Shown here piece after piece: positions 43,595-54,872 of a stretch of DNA of 64,000 nt. The position numbers and the translations under genes were made by a program. The stretch covers positions 30,567 to 94,566 of the forward strand of contig NZ_JYIT01000074.1 of NCBI RefSeq assembly GCF_000956545.1. The letters are read 5' to 3'. The notes beneath the pieces are model-generated. The model was not told the origin of the DNA and searched no databases. It saw only the letters and a program-made list of their open reading frames with translations. How positions within the stretch are numbered: position 1 is the stretch's first letter; each line of letters opens with the position of its first letter. The stretch is from Microbacterium azadirachtae. Its GTDB lineage: Bacteria > Actinomycetota > Actinomycetes > Actinomycetales > Microbacteriaceae.

Positions 43595-44545
43595 TCAGTG
43601 CTGGCGGGCGAAGTGGGTGCACGCGAAGATGTGGTCGCGCGTACGCTTGGCGATGGGGAACGGACGGTCGACGTCGCATCCATACATGTCCTGCTCGACG
43701 ATCGCGAAGATGTCGGGGTCGATCGCCGCGACTGCCTCGATGATGGGCGCGAGGTCGGGCATGCCGTGCGGCGGCTCGATCATGATGCCTTCGGTGACGG
43801 CCTCGGCAAACGGGGTGTCGTTCTTGAGCACGTCGAACAGCAGGCTGGTGTCGACCTGCTTGAGGTGCAGGTAGCCGATGCGATCGGGGCGGTCCTGAAT
43901 GAGCTTGACGTTGTCGCCGCCGTAGTAGGCGAAGTGGCCGGTGTCCAGGCACAGGTTGGTGTAGCGCGGGTCGGTCTCGTCGAGGAAGCGCAGCACCTCG
44001 CGGGTGGTGCCGACGTGGCTGTCGGCGTGCGAGTGGAACTGCTGCTTCACTCCGAATTCCTCCAGCAGCGCTTTGCCGAGCCGGTCGTGGCCGGCCGCGA
44101 GCTTGCGCCACTGCTCGTCTGTGAGGGTGCGCGACTCGAGTACCTCGCTCGTGGCGTCGCTGCGCCACAGGTCGGGGATGACCACGAGGTGCTCGGCGCC
44201 GAGCTGCGAAGCGAGGCCGGCGACGGCGAGCGCCTGGTCCCATGCGCGCTGCCACTGGTCGTCTCCCTTGTGGAAACCGGTGAACACTGTGCCGGCGGAG
44301 AGCTTCAGCCCGCGCGAGCTGAGCTCGTCCCCAAGCTGGTGCGGGTCGGTGGGCAGGTAGCCGTATGGGCCGAGTTCGATCCAGGTGTACCCGGAGGCGA
44401 CGACCTCGTCGAGGAACCGCGACCACGGCACCTGATTGGGGTCGTCGGGGAACCACACGCCCCACGAGTCGGGGGCGGTGCCGATGCGCAAACCTGCGCC
44501 GGAACTGACGACGTTGTCGGCGTCTGCGGGGATGGTGTCGGTCAT
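43595..44545 (-). CDS. iolE: Myo-inosose-2 dehydratase IolE
   Basis: TIM-barrel protein of 316 residues. LRIGTAPDSWGVWFPDDP is a typical IolE N-terminal region. Further motifs are GYTWIELGPYGYLP, QQFHSHADSHVGT, NLCLDTGHFAYYGGD, YLHLKQVD and AIVEQDMYGCD, which supply the metal ligands. It dehydrates 2-keto-myo-inositol. ATG 44545 is chosen because GGAG lies upstream and the 42 additional codons are antisense to iolD with no family match. It lies 20 nt after iolD. Confidence 0.9.
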   Translation of the reverse strand: MTDTIPADADNVVSSGAGLRIGTAPDSWGVWFPDDPNQVPWSRFLDEVVASGYTWIELGPYGYLPTDPHQLGDELSSRGLKLSAGTVFTGFHKGDDQWQRAWDQALAVAGLASQLGAEHLVVIPDLWRSDATSEVLESRTLTDEQWRKLAAGHDRLGKALLEEFGVKQQFHSHADSHVGTTREVLRFLDETDPRYTNLCLDTGHFAYYGGDNVKLIQDRPDRIGYLHLKQVDTSLLFDVLKNDTPFAEAVTEGIMIEPPHGMPDLAPIIEAVAAIDPDIFAIVEQDMYGCDVDRPFPIAKRTRDHIFACTHFARQH

Positions 44546-44565
44546 TGTTCTTTCTCCGATGGATG

Positions 44566-46480
<1,915 letters not shown>

Positions 46481-46494
<14 letters not shown>

Positions 46495-47398
46495 CTGCGC
46501 GGGCCTTTCTGGAGTCGTTCGTGAAGGGGAGGCGAGGGTCGAGCTGCTGGTCGTCCCAGGTCGCCCGCACCCACGCATGAGCGGGGTCGTCGCTGATGAG
46601 CCACACCCGATCGGGGTCCGGCCCCGCCATGACGTTGAGGTAGTAGAGGTCGTAGCCGGGAGCGGCAGCGGCCGGTCCGTGATAGCCGTACGGCACGAGC
46701 GCGATATCGCCGGTGCGCACCATGGCATTGATCTCGATGTCGCCAGCCGGTGATGCGTAGGTGCTGAACATCCCGAAGGCGGTCTCCGCCGCGGCATGCG
46801 CCCCGGTGACGGGCGCCGTCTCGAAGTAGTAGATCTCCTCGAGGCGGGATTCATGTCCGGGCACGTGCTCGTCGTGCTTGTGCGGCGGGTACGACGACCA
46901 GTTCTCTGCCGGCGTGATCACCTCGCACACGATGAGGCGGGCGGCATCAAGCGCCTCGGGCGTGCCGAAGTTGTGCACCTGCCGGCTGGACGCGCCCTTG
47001 CCGCGCAACTCCACCGGGGTGTCGGATGCCGCGATGTACTGCGTCGGGCGCACCACGTTGGTGGGGCTGGTCGCGACCGCCACCCGGCCGGCGCCGGCGA
47101 GGGTGCCGGTGGCGGCCGACGACAGGTACAGCACGTCGGTGGGTCCGGCGAACACGCTGGGTCGTCCCGCCAGCGCGGTGGTCGCATCCGTGTGGGTCAC
47201 GGTGAATGAGCCAGCCAGCGGCACCACGATCCGCTCTACCCCGGGCCCACCGAGGTCGAACGTTTCGCCTTCGGCGAGATCGGCGACGCGGATGCCGGTG
47301 TGCTCCCACCCCGGGACGGTTTCGTCCACGACGCTCTCCCATCCGTCGCGGGCGAGCTCCCCGCGACGGTGGAACCAGCGCTGTTCGGTCATGTCCAT
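46481..47398 (-). CDS. iolB: 5-deoxy-glucuronate isomerase IolB
   Basis: Double-cupin protein of 305 residues. The metal-binding cupin motif is seen in SSYPPHKHDEHVPGHESRLE with EEIYYFE following, plus VPYGYHGPAAAAPGYDLYYLNVMAGP near the C-terminus. It converts 5-deoxy-glucuronate to 2-deoxy-5-keto-gluconate. GGGAG precedes the ATG. Gene order iolA-iolB-iolD is that of Corynebacterium iol clusters. Confidence 0.93.
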
Positions 47399-47419
47399 CG
47401 CTCCCTCGAGTCGGACGGA

Positions 47420-48970
47420 TCAATTGTTCTGCGGGAAGCCGAGGTTGATGCCGCCGTGGGTAGCGGGGTCGAGCCAGCGGCTGGTGACGGCTTTCTCGCG
47501 CGTGAAGAAGTCGAACCCGTGCACACCGTACGCCTTGGCATCGCCGAACAGCGACTGCTTCCAGCCGCCGAAAGAGTGGTAGGCGACGGGGACTGGGATC
47601 GGCACGTTGATGCCGATCATGCCGACCTCGATCTCGTTCTGGAAGCGCCGCGCGGCGCCGCCGTCATTCGTGAAGATCGCGGTGCCGTTGCCGAACTGCC
47701 CCGAGTTGATGAGATCGACGCCCTCCTGGAACGATGCCACGCGCACGATCGACAGCACCGGGCCGAAGATCTCCTCCGTGTAGGCGCGCGAGGTGGTGGG
47801 AACGCGGTCGAGCAAGGTGGGGCCGAAGAAGAACCCGCCTTCGTGCCCCGCCACCGTGAGGCCGCGGCCGTCGACGACGATCTCGGCGCCATCCTGCTCG
47901 GCGATGTCGACGTAGGAGGCGACCTTGTCACGGTGCGCACCGGAAATCAGCGGCCCCATGTCGGGCTCGACCCCGTCGACGCCCGCACCGTTGCCGATGC
48001 GCAGCTTCGCGATACGCTCCTTCACCTTCTCGATGAGCTCGTCCGCGACGGGCTCGACGGCGAGCACGACAGAGATCGCCATGCAGCGCTCACCGGCCGC
48101 GCCATATCCGGCGTTGATCGCCATGTCGGCTGCCAGGTCCAGGTCGGCATCCGGCAGCACCAGCATGTGGTTCTTCGCCCCGCCGAGGGCCTGCACCCGC
48201 TTGCCGTGGCGGGATGCCGTCTCGTAGATGTACTGCGCGATAGGCGTGGAACCGACGAACGAGACCGACTGCACCTCGGGTGAGGTGAGGAGACCATCGA
48301 CGGCCTGCTTATCACCCTGCAGCACGGTGAACACACCAGCAGGCAGCCCTGCCTCGGCCCACAGGCCGGCGAGCCAGAGCGCCGCCGACGGGTCCTTCTC
48401 ACTGGGCTTGAGGATGACGGCGTTGCCCGCGGCGATCGCGATCGGGAAGAACCACATCGGCACCATCGCCGGAAAATTGAACGGCGAGATGATCGCCGTG
48501 ACACCCAGGGGCTGCTTGATCGAGTACACGTCGACCCCGGTCGACGCGTTCTGCGAGAACGCGCCCTTGATCAGGTGCGGGAACCCGGTCGCCAGTTCCA
48601 CGACCTCCAGACCGCGCAGGATCTCGCCCATCGCATCAGAGAGCACCTTGCCGTGCTCAGCGGTGATGATCGCGGCCAACTCGCCCTTGCGGGCGTTGAG
48701 GAGCTCGCGGAAGGCGAACAGCACCGCCTGGCGCTTTGCGATCGAGTACCCCGACCACACCCGGTAGCCAGCGTTCGCGGATGCGATGGCGGCGGCGATC
48801 TCGGCGTCGTCAGCCAAGGCCACCTCGGCCTGCACGGAACCGGTCGCGGGGTTGAAGACGGGGGCGGTGCGGCCGGTGGCCGACGTCACGGCGGCGCCGC
48901 CGATCCAGTGGCCGATGACGGGAAGGGTCGCCACGTCGGCGATCGCGGGTGAAGTCTCGGTGATGCTCAT
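47420..48970 (-). CDS. iolA: CoA-acylating methylmalonate-semialdehyde dehydrogenase IolA
   Basis: Aldehyde dehydrogenase of 516 residues of the MmsA/IolA group. It has the NAD-binding region (ISPFNFPAMVPMWFFPIAIA), LKPSEKDPSAAL, FVGSTPIAQYIYE, and the catalytic Cys in GAAGERCMAIS; the GFNFP-to-PFNFPAMVP change is typical of the CoA-acylating branch. EEIFGPVLSIVR is the C-terminal motif. It converts malonic semialdehyde to acetyl-CoA at the end of inositol breakdown. It sits 33 nt after the aldolase-like gene. Confidence 0.94.
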   Translation of the reverse strand: MSITETSPAIADVATLPVIGHWIGGAAVTSATGRTAPVFNPATGSVQAEVALADDAEIAAAIASANAGYRVWSGYSIAKRQAVLFAFRELLNARKGELAAIITAEHGKVLSDAMGEILRGLEVVELATGFPHLIKGAFSQNASTGVDVYSIKQPLGVTAIISPFNFPAMVPMWFFPIAIAAGNAVILKPSEKDPSAALWLAGLWAEAGLPAGVFTVLQGDKQAVDGLLTSPEVQSVSFVGSTPIAQYIYETASRHGKRVQALGGAKNHMLVLPDADLDLAADMAINAGYGAAGERCMAISVVLAVEPVADELIEKVKERIAKLRIGNGAGVDGVEPDMGPLISGAHRDKVASYVDIAEQDGAEIVVDGRGLTVAGHEGGFFFGPTLLDRVPTTSRAYTEEIFGPVLSIVRVASFQEGVDLINSGQFGNGTAIFTNDGGAARRFQNEIEVGMIGINVPIPVPVAYHSFGGWKQSLFGDAKAYGVHGFDFFTREKAVTSRWLDPATHGGINLGFPQNN

Positions 48971-49003
48971 CGGAGTGTGCTTCTTTCGTCGAGAGGGTCA
49001 GAG

Positions 49004-49924
49004 TCAGGTGTGAACGAGGCCAGCTGCGATATCCACAGCGGCGGTGACGTTTCCGTCCGGCGGGTATAGGAGGGTGCGGCCGACGGTGAGCCCGCGCACG
49101 CCCGGAAGCGACAGAGCGTCCTCCCAGGCCGCGAACGTCTCGTCGGGGTCGACCCCGGCGTCGCCGCCGAGCAGCAAGGTGGGCATGGTCGTGGCGGCCA
49201 TGACGCGCTCCATGTCTTCGACGACGGGAAGCTTCATCCACGTGTATGCGCTGGATGCGCCCAGCCCGGCCGCAATGGCGATCGAGAGGACGACGGCATC
49301 CGTTGACAGGTCGTTGACGATACGACCGTCGACCCAGCGACTCATGAACGGCTCGAGCATGATCGGTAGCCCTGCAGACGCCGCCTGAGTCACGGCCTCA
49401 GCGGTGGCCTGCAGCGTCCGTGCGGTGCCGGCATCCTCGAGGTTCACGCGGATGAGGGCCTTCGCGAAGTCGATGCCGTTCGCGGCCATCGTCGGCACGT
49501 CGTATCCGGTGTAGCGGTCGTCCATCTCGAAGCTCGCTCCCCGCAGACCGCCGCGATTCATCGAGCCGACGACGATCTTGTTGTCGAGCAGACCAAGGGC
49601 GGCGAGGTCGTCGATGATGTCTGGAGTGCCCAGCACCCCGTCGACTCCGGGCCGGCTGAGAGCGATCGCCATCCGCTCCAGTAGGTCGTGGCGGTCCGCC
49701 ATGGCGGTCGGGTTCGTGCCGACGGCGAGCGCGCCACGAGCGGGGTGGTCGGCGGCGACGATGAACAGGCGTCCGTCGCCGCAGAGCACGTCGCGGCGCC
49801 GGCGGCCGGTCAGAAGGGTTCTGATCTGCTCGGGATGCCGTGCGCGCAGCTCCCGGAGGCGCTCGAAGTCGTCGGCGCTGGGGATCAGGTTGCCCCGCCG
49901 GGTCGGGCCAGTGGATTCGGTCAT
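49004..49924 (-). CDS. Cgl0159-like (beta/alpha)8 protein, probable inositol-pathway aldolase
   Basis: TIM-barrel protein of 306 residues that matches the Cgl0159 type found in Corynebacterium inositol operons. It has FIVAADHPARGALAVG, VDGVLGTPDIIDDL, GSMNRGGLRGASFEMDDRYT, MLEPFMSRWVDGR, WMKLPVV and LLLGGDAGVDPDETF. It probably acts as the class I-type 2-deoxy-5-keto-gluconate-6-phosphate aldolase that replaces IolJ; the Lys in WMKLPVV is a candidate Schiff base. The ATG lies one base after the iolC stop. Confidence 0.85.
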   Translation of the reverse strand: MTESTGPTRRGNLIPSADDFERLRELRARHPEQIRTLLTGRRRRDVLCGDGRLFIVAADHPARGALAVGTNPTAMADRHDLLERMAIALSRPGVDGVLGTPDIIDDLAALGLLDNKIVVGSMNRGGLRGASFEMDDRYTGYDVPTMAANGIDFAKALIRVNLEDAGTARTLQATAEAVTQAASAGLPIMLEPFMSRWVDGRIVNDLSTDAVVLSIAIAAGLGASSAYTWMKLPVVEDMERVMAATTMPTLLLGGDAGVDPDETFAAWEDALSLPGVRGLTVGRTLLYPPDGNVTAAVDIAAGLVHT

Positions 49925-49925
49925 T

Positions 49926-50882
49926 TCAGTAGCCCTTCTCCAGGATGGCTTCGACCTCACGGGTGGAGGGCATGGCGGTGGAGCACTCGCGTCGGGAAGC
50001 CACGATCGCGCCGGCGACGTTCGCGAACCGGAGGATGCGTTCGAGGTCCCACCCCGAGAGGAGCCCGTGGATGAGGGCGCCGCCGAACGAGTCACCGGCG
50101 CCGAGGCCGTTGACGACGTCGACGAGGTAGGGCGCGACCTCGATGGTCTCGTCACGGGTCTTCGCGAGCACGCCCTTGGGCCCCTGTTTGACGATGGCGA
50201 GTTCGACGCCGCGCTCGAGCAGCGCGTCGGCGGCGCGTATCGGCTCGGTCTCGCCGACGGCGACCTCGCATTCTTCGCGGTTGCCGACAGCGACCGTCAC
50301 GTGCTCGAGAGCCCGAGCAACCTGGGCGGATGCCTCGGCGGTGTTAGCCCAGAACATCGGCCGGTAGTCGAGGTCGAGGATCGTGTGCTGCCGACGGCCG
50401 CGGGTAGTAAGCGCCGAGAAGTGCGCGGCGCGGCTGGGCTCCTGGCTGAGGCCGGTGACCGTCAGCCACAAGATGCGGGCCTCTGTGACGACCTCCGAGT
50501 CGAAGTCTGCCGGCTCGATATCGAGGTCGGGCGCCTTCGGGTCGCGATAGAAATAGAGCGGGAAGTCGTCGGGCGGGAAGATCTCACAGAACGTGATCGG
50601 AGTCTTCAGATAGGGGTCGACGCCGACGTAACGGTTCTCGACGCCGAGGCGATCCAGTTCCCCGAGCAAGTACCGGCCGAAGGGATCGTTTCCGACGCGG
50701 GAGACGAGCGCGGCGCGGTGTCCGTGGCGAGCGGCCGCGACGGACACATTCGCGGCGCTGCCACCGAGGTACTTGCCGAAGGTGTCGACCTCGGCAAGGC
50801 CCAGGCCCGTCTGCAACGGGTACAGATCCACGCCGAGCCGTCCGGCCACGAGGACATCGAGTTCGAGGGTCGTCCCACTCAT
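49926..50882 (-). CDS. iolC: 5-dehydro-2-deoxygluconokinase IolC
   Basis: PfkB-family kinase of 318 residues. GKYLGGSAANVSVAAARHG is the N-terminal PfkB signature. The C-terminal signature VVNGLGAGDSFGGALIHGL contains the catalytic Asp and anion hole. It phosphorylates 2-deoxy-5-keto-gluconate. First gene of the nine-gene iol operon, divergent from iolR with operator-like sites between them. Confidence 0.93.
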   Translation of the reverse strand: MSGTTLELDVLVAGRLGVDLYPLQTGLGLAEVDTFGKYLGGSAANVSVAAARHGHRAALVSRVGNDPFGRYLLGELDRLGVENRYVGVDPYLKTPITFCEIFPPDDFPLYFYRDPKAPDLDIEPADFDSEVVTEARILWLTVTGLSQEPSRAAHFSALTTRGRRQHTILDLDYRPMFWANTAEASAQVARALEHVTVAVGNREECEVAVGETEPIRAADALLERGVELAIVKQGPKGVLAKTRDETIEVAPYLVDVVNGLGAGDSFGGALIHGLLSGWDLERILRFANVAGAIVASRRECSTAMPSTREVEAILEKGY

Positions 50883-50932
50883 CGCAGGCGCACACCACCT
50901 TCACTGGTCATTTCGTCGAGCACATTCTCGCT

Positions 50933-50947
50933 GAATGTCCTAACAAT
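50933..50947. promoter_or_regulatory. IolR-type operator, site 1
   Basis: GAATGTCCTAACAAT contains TGTCCTAACA, which fits the KGWCHTRACA motif I recall for the Corynebacterium IolR repressor. It lies 51 nt upstream of the iolC start and is inverted relative to site 2. Confidence 0.65.
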
Positions 50948-51005
50948 AACACAACTTGAGGTTTCGGCAAGGCCCTCTCGCATGACAAGGCACCGCGGAC
51001 GTAAG

Positions 51006-51020
51006 ATTGTTCCGACATTC
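51006..51020. promoter_or_regulatory. IolR-type operator, site 2
   Basis: ATTGTTCCGACATTC is the reverse complement of site 1 with two changes, 18 nt upstream of the gntR start. The two sites form a large inverted pair across the promoter and suggest autoregulation. Confidence 0.6.
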
Positions 51021-51038
51021 AGTCGAAAGGGCGTAATT

Positions 51039-51800
51039 ATGGCAGGCGATGACGCGATCTGGCCGGACGAGCTGTTCCAGGACCTCGACCGCACGGGCCC
51101 TGTGCCCATCTACTTCCAGATCTCAAGCCGACTCGAAGCCGCCATCCACGACGGCACGATCCCTGCCGGCGCACGGCTCGAGAATGAGATCTCGATCGGC
51201 CAGCACCTCGGCGTCTCGCGACCCACCGTGCGGCGGGCCATTCAGGAACTCGTCGACAAGGGCCTGCTTGTGCGCCGACGCGGCATCGGCACCCAGGTAG
51301 TCCAGGGTCAGGTCACGCGCCAGGTCGAGCTCACGAGCCTGTACGAAGACCTGACCAGTGCCCACCACTCCCCCGGAACAGTCGTCCTCGCGCACGAATT
51401 GGTGCCTGCCAGCGACCAGGTCGCATCTGCGCTCGGCGTGGCCCCGGGCGCAGATGTCGTCTACCTCCGCCGCCAGCGCACGACCGACGGCATCCCCGTC
51501 GCGGTCCTCGAGAACTATCTGCCCTCCGAATTCGGCGAGATCACCAGCGAGCAGCTGAGCGAACGGGGCCTCTACCAAATCTTGCGTGCGCGGGGTGTGG
51601 CCATACAGATCGCCAAGCAGCGCATCGGCGCGCGACGCGCGGCCGGCGATGAGAGTGGACTGCTCAATGTCGACAAAGGCAGCCCAGTCCTCACGATGGA
51701 ACGCGTCGCCTACGACAACTCCGGCCGCGCCATCGAGTTCGGCCACCACTGCTACCGCCCCGACATGTACAGCTTCGAGACAACGCTGGTCGCGAAGTAA
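51039..51800 (+). CDS. iolR: GntR-family regulator of inositol genes, IolR-like
   Basis: GntR/HutC regulator of 253 residues. The N-terminal winged HTH is at about 20-90 (PIYFQISSRLEAAIHDGTIP, QHLGVSRPTVRRAIQELVDK, GLLVRRRGIGTQVVQG). A UTRA ligand domain follows (VYLRRQRTTDGIPVAVLENY, LLNVDKGSPVLTMERVAYD). AAAGG precedes the ATG. It is divergent from iolC, as IolR is in Corynebacterium, and should repress the iol operon until an inositol-derived inducer is present. Confidence 0.9.
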   Translation: MAGDDAIWPDELFQDLDRTGPVPIYFQISSRLEAAIHDGTIPAGARLENEISIGQHLGVSRPTVRRAIQELVDKGLLVRRRGIGTQVVQGQVTRQVELTSLYEDLTSAHHSPGTVVLAHELVPASDQVASALGVAPGADVVYLRRQRTTDGIPVAVLENYLPSEFGEITSEQLSERGLYQILRARGVAIQIAKQRIGARRAAGDESGLLNVDKGSPVLTMERVAYDNSGRAIEFGHHCYRPDMYSFETTLVAK

Positions 51801-52705
51801 CGTTGGAGCAGTCCGCGCCTGGATTGCATCAAGCTCAGCTACACAAGTCACTCGCAGGCGCATTGCCGACGTGGAGAAGACGTGACCCCGCTCAGTCACG
51901 AGTTCCGTCGATGTCGCGAAGCCGCCCAGCGCGTGGTGCGCGCCTCCCCATCAGCCGCGCAAGGAAGCCGAACACTGGTGCGCGATCAGGAACTTCCATC
52001 GAGTCATAGGTGAGAACGATTATCTAGGGTTAGAGCGTTGGCCATGCCTCACGCTGGGATCCGCCGTTGTCAGGACTCCGCTGCACTCCAGGCAAGCCAG
52101 CAGGGCAGTCCTGGACAGCATCTCGATGCGTTTGCGGTCAGAGGAGGTGGCTTCAAACGCCAGACCGAACGGAGTCTTGAAGCCCACTATTGAATCGCAA
52201 GCAGACGCCCTGGAGAGGGCACCGGAGCCCCGATCGGGTCGCCATCTTCGAGCGGCAGGATGAGGCGCCGCCTTACGTCTGAACATGGCTTAGTCCGTCC
52301 TGGACGCTGTCAACCGCCGTCGACACGTGGTCAGCCATGATTCAAGGGGTGGAAGTCACGCTCTCCGCAGCCGAGGTCGAGCTCAAGCCTCGCGCGCCCT
52401 GCGCCGACGGCGTGTAGCTCGCAGGCGCGTTACCCACCCGGCCCCCGGTCGGCAGCGCGCCGGCAGGATCACCCCATCCGTCCACGGTATCCGGAGCACA
52501 CCGTGGGCCTCGCGGCGGCCGAGACTGATCCGTTCAGACCGCTCTTGATCTTGGTTTGCACTGGCTGCGAGTCGGGTCTGTGGTTGACAAGTTTCGCAGC
52601 CACGAAAGACGCAACAGCCGGTGGCATGTCCAGGATGTGCTGCCGTTCGTCGAGACGGTATCGTTCATCCTCGAAACAGAGTGATTAGCGACCCGTCATC
52701 GACTG
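51801..52705. other. Gene-poor, possibly decayed stretch
   Basis: No intact gene is supported. On the minus strand near 52080-52280 two frames look protein-like but are broken (RLILPLEDGDPIGAPVPSPG, then GFKTPFGLAFEATSSDRKRI), hinting at a frameshifted gene of unknown family. The remainder shows no codon bias, tRNA or strong hairpin. Confidence 0.4.
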
Positions 52706-53401
52706 CTATTTGGATTTGGCGTAGATGTTGGCATTGTCCCCGCGCACGGTACCCGTCGGCAGCTCCTGGCCGTCATTGCGGTAGTAGTCGCCGTGGTACT
52801 GGTAGCCGTAGTAGGCGGCGCCGCTGCCCCGGCGGGGGACCTTATTGAGCACGAGGCCGAGGGCACGCGCGCCGGCGCGTTCGAGGTTCCCGATCGCCTT
52901 GCCGAGGACTTCGTACGTGGTCTTGCCGACCGTGCCGACGATGATCGCGCCATCGGCGCTGTGCGCGAGTACCGCGGCGTCCGTGACGGGGACCAGCGGC
53001 GGGGCGTCGACGATGACGATTGCTTCGCGTGCGATCGACTTCAGCAGTTCGCGCATGCGCGCGGATCCGAGTACCTCGCTGGGGTTCGGCGGCACCTTGC
53101 CTGCGGCGACCACGAGCAACTGTCCGTTGCCGAAGCGCTGCGCGACCTCGGCGATCGTCGCACACCCGGCGAGCACGTCCGAGATGCCGGCCCCCTTGGG
53201 CAGGCCGAACACGGTGCCGATCATGGGACGGCGCAGGTCGCCGTCGATGAGCACGACCGGCTGACCGCTGGACGCCAGGGTGACCGCGAGGTTCGAGGAG
53301 ATCGTCGACTTGCCGTCGCCGGGCAGCGGACTGGTGACCACGATGATGCGCGGCGGGTTATCGACGTCCATGTACACCAGGTTGGTGCGCAGCTCGCGCA
53401 C
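52706..53401 (-). pseudogene. C-terminal half of a CpsD/Wzc-type tyrosine kinase (truncated)
   Basis: The bacterial tyrosine kinase domain is preserved for about 231 residues. It has Walker A SPLPGDGKST, Walker A' VVLIDGDLRRP and Walker B VIVDAPPL. A Tyr-rich C-terminal tail (YYGYQYHGDYY) would be the autophosphorylation cluster. The N-terminal Wzz/chain-length domain that normally precedes it in actinobacteria is missing: the frame continues only about 25 codons upstream (HLFGIGEAV) and then loses similarity. The family controls exopolysaccharide synthesis, but no such genes are near. It could still be translated from the GTG at 53401 as a separate kinase domain. Confidence 0.6.
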
Positions 53402-53589
53402 GGCCTCGCCGATGCCGAACAGGTGCGCGCTGTCGCTGTCTTCTTGGCCACCCGCTCGCGATAAGCACCGCCGCTACGATCCACGTGGGCCCCACGATCA
53501 ATGCCACCGCCACGCTGTCCACTCTTTTGGGAACGTCGATGACGCAGGTCGACAGGGATCCGTCGTTGACGTGAGCCCGGGAGCAAACG

Positions 53590-53626
53590 ACTGGTGGCTC
53601 CCGACGACGTTTCGGGAGCCACCAGT
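53590..53626. terminator. 15-bp perfect hairpin
   Basis: Arms 53590-53604 and 53612-53626 pair perfectly around a 7-nt loop, in the non-coding region between the kinase fragment and the AraC gene. Confidence 0.65.
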
Positions 53627-53699
53627 TCTTGTCAGGACCCCCCGAGCCTGACGCACACGACAGGCGCGACGGTATTCGCACCTGCTGGTATTTGGAGGT

Positions 53700-53737
53700 G
53701 GCCCCCGCCGAATCTGGGGAGAATAGGGGCGGGGGCC
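53700..53737. terminator. GC-rich 10-bp hairpin
   Basis: GGCCCCCGCC (53700-53709) pairs with 53728-53737 around an 18-nt loop, downstream of the minus-strand AraC gene, where a terminator is expected. Confidence 0.55.
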
Positions 53738-53867
53738 GTCGCCAACGTCTTGGGAACGCCGGGTCGCGGTTTGCGACAGGGAACAGTGTGAGGTTGCGAG
53801 AGGGCGCTGCTGTGCGGATCTGCCCGCCTCCGCGCACAATGATTCGTCTACCGCGGATACTGATCGC

Positions 53868-54872
53868 TCACTGTGTCGAGCTGCTGGCCGAGTGCGCCGC
53901 CTTCCGGTATTGGTACGGGCTCGGCAGCTGAGCGGAACGGAACGCCCGCCTCATGCGCTGCACGTCACCGAAGCCTGCGAGTGAGGCGACTTCTTCGAGG
54001 GAGAGGAAGGCGCGGTCGGCATCCGCGAGCAGTTTGCGCGCTTCAGTGAGGCGGCGGTCTCGGATGACCCGGGTCAGGCTGAGACCCTTCTTCGCGAAGA
54101 TCTGCTGGAGCCGCCGTACTGACACTCGCATGAGTGCGGCGATCGAGGGGACGGTCAGGTTTGGGTCCATGTAACGGCCGGAGATCACCGACATCGCCTC
54201 CGTGTACGGATCGGCTCGTCCAGGCTTGTTAAGTTGACCGATTCCGACGACACCGAGCACGATCCCGATCATCATCTCCGTCACGAGCTGATCTACCAGA
54301 TACCCGCTCAGCGGGTCCGCTGGGGTACTTTCGACCACTGCCGCCGCGAATTGCCGAATCGGGTCAGCGAGGGTTCCTGCCGGGCTGAACGTCATCGCGT
54401 TTGCCGGACGAACGACCCGATAGTCATCGAGGATCTGAAGAGGACACTCCACAAAAACGAGCTCGGTACCCGGCAGATACGACACCGAGCGGTCATCTCC
54501 CGGCATCACAACCATGCCGTACCCGGCTCCGAACACCTCGTCCCCGGCCGGTTCATGAAGAGTTGCCTCGCCTGCCGAGATCAGCCCCATGAAGAACGTT
54601 TGCTTGTCGGGGCCGTGCCGTAGCCTGAAACGCCCGCCGTCCACGGTGGTTACCGTCATGACGTGGACGCTGCCGGTGAAGAACGCCTGCCCTTCCAGAT
54701 GAAGGGAACTCGAATTGGGAGTCCAGATTTGGATTAGTCCCATGTCCCCCGGCCAGGGCGAACCGAGGCCGTTTTGGATACTGCCAGGAAGCATCACACC
54801 GTTGATCATCACCCGGTCTCCCACCAGGCGGAATGAGAATCGACGCCCAACGGGCAGGCGAACATGAGCCAT
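53868..54872 (-). CDS. AraC-family transcriptional regulator
   Basis: Regulator of 334 residues. An N-terminal cupin-like ligand domain (about 1-165) has DRVMINGVMLPG, WTPNSSSLHLEGQAFFTG and MVVMPGDDRSVSYLPG. The C-terminal AraC HTH (about 230-325) has SVRRLQQIFAKKGLSLTRVI and VASLAGFGDVQRMRRAFRS. It is the intact paralogue of the frameshifted gene at 2367-3394. No clear target gene adjoins it; it sits alone between decayed segments. Confidence 0.9.
   Translation of the reverse strand: MAHVRLPVGRRFSFRLVGDRVMINGVMLPGSIQNGLGSPWPGDMGLIQIWTPNSSSLHLEGQAFFTGSVHVMTVTTVDGGRFRLRHGPDKQTFFMGLISAGEATLHEPAGDEVFGAGYGMVVMPGDDRSVSYLPGTELVFVECPLQILDDYRVVRPANAMTFSPAGTLADPIRQFAAAVVESTPADPLSGYLVDQLVTEMMIGIVLGVVGIGQLNKPGRADPYTEAMSVISGRYMDPNLTVPSIAALMRVSVRRLQQIFAKKGLSLTRVIRDRRLTEARKLLADADRAFLSLEEVASLAGFGDVQRMRRAFRSAQLPSPYQYRKAAHSASSSTQ

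Noticed and set aside
46495..46854. Upstream extension of iolD
   Set aside because: It lies antisense-like over iolB in another frame, and IolD homologues begin near MTVGQALVEFLAHQW.
49578..51038. Long + strand frame joined to the GntR gene
   Set aside because: Antisense to iolC and the aldolase gene; the GntR protein starts at MAGDDAIWP.
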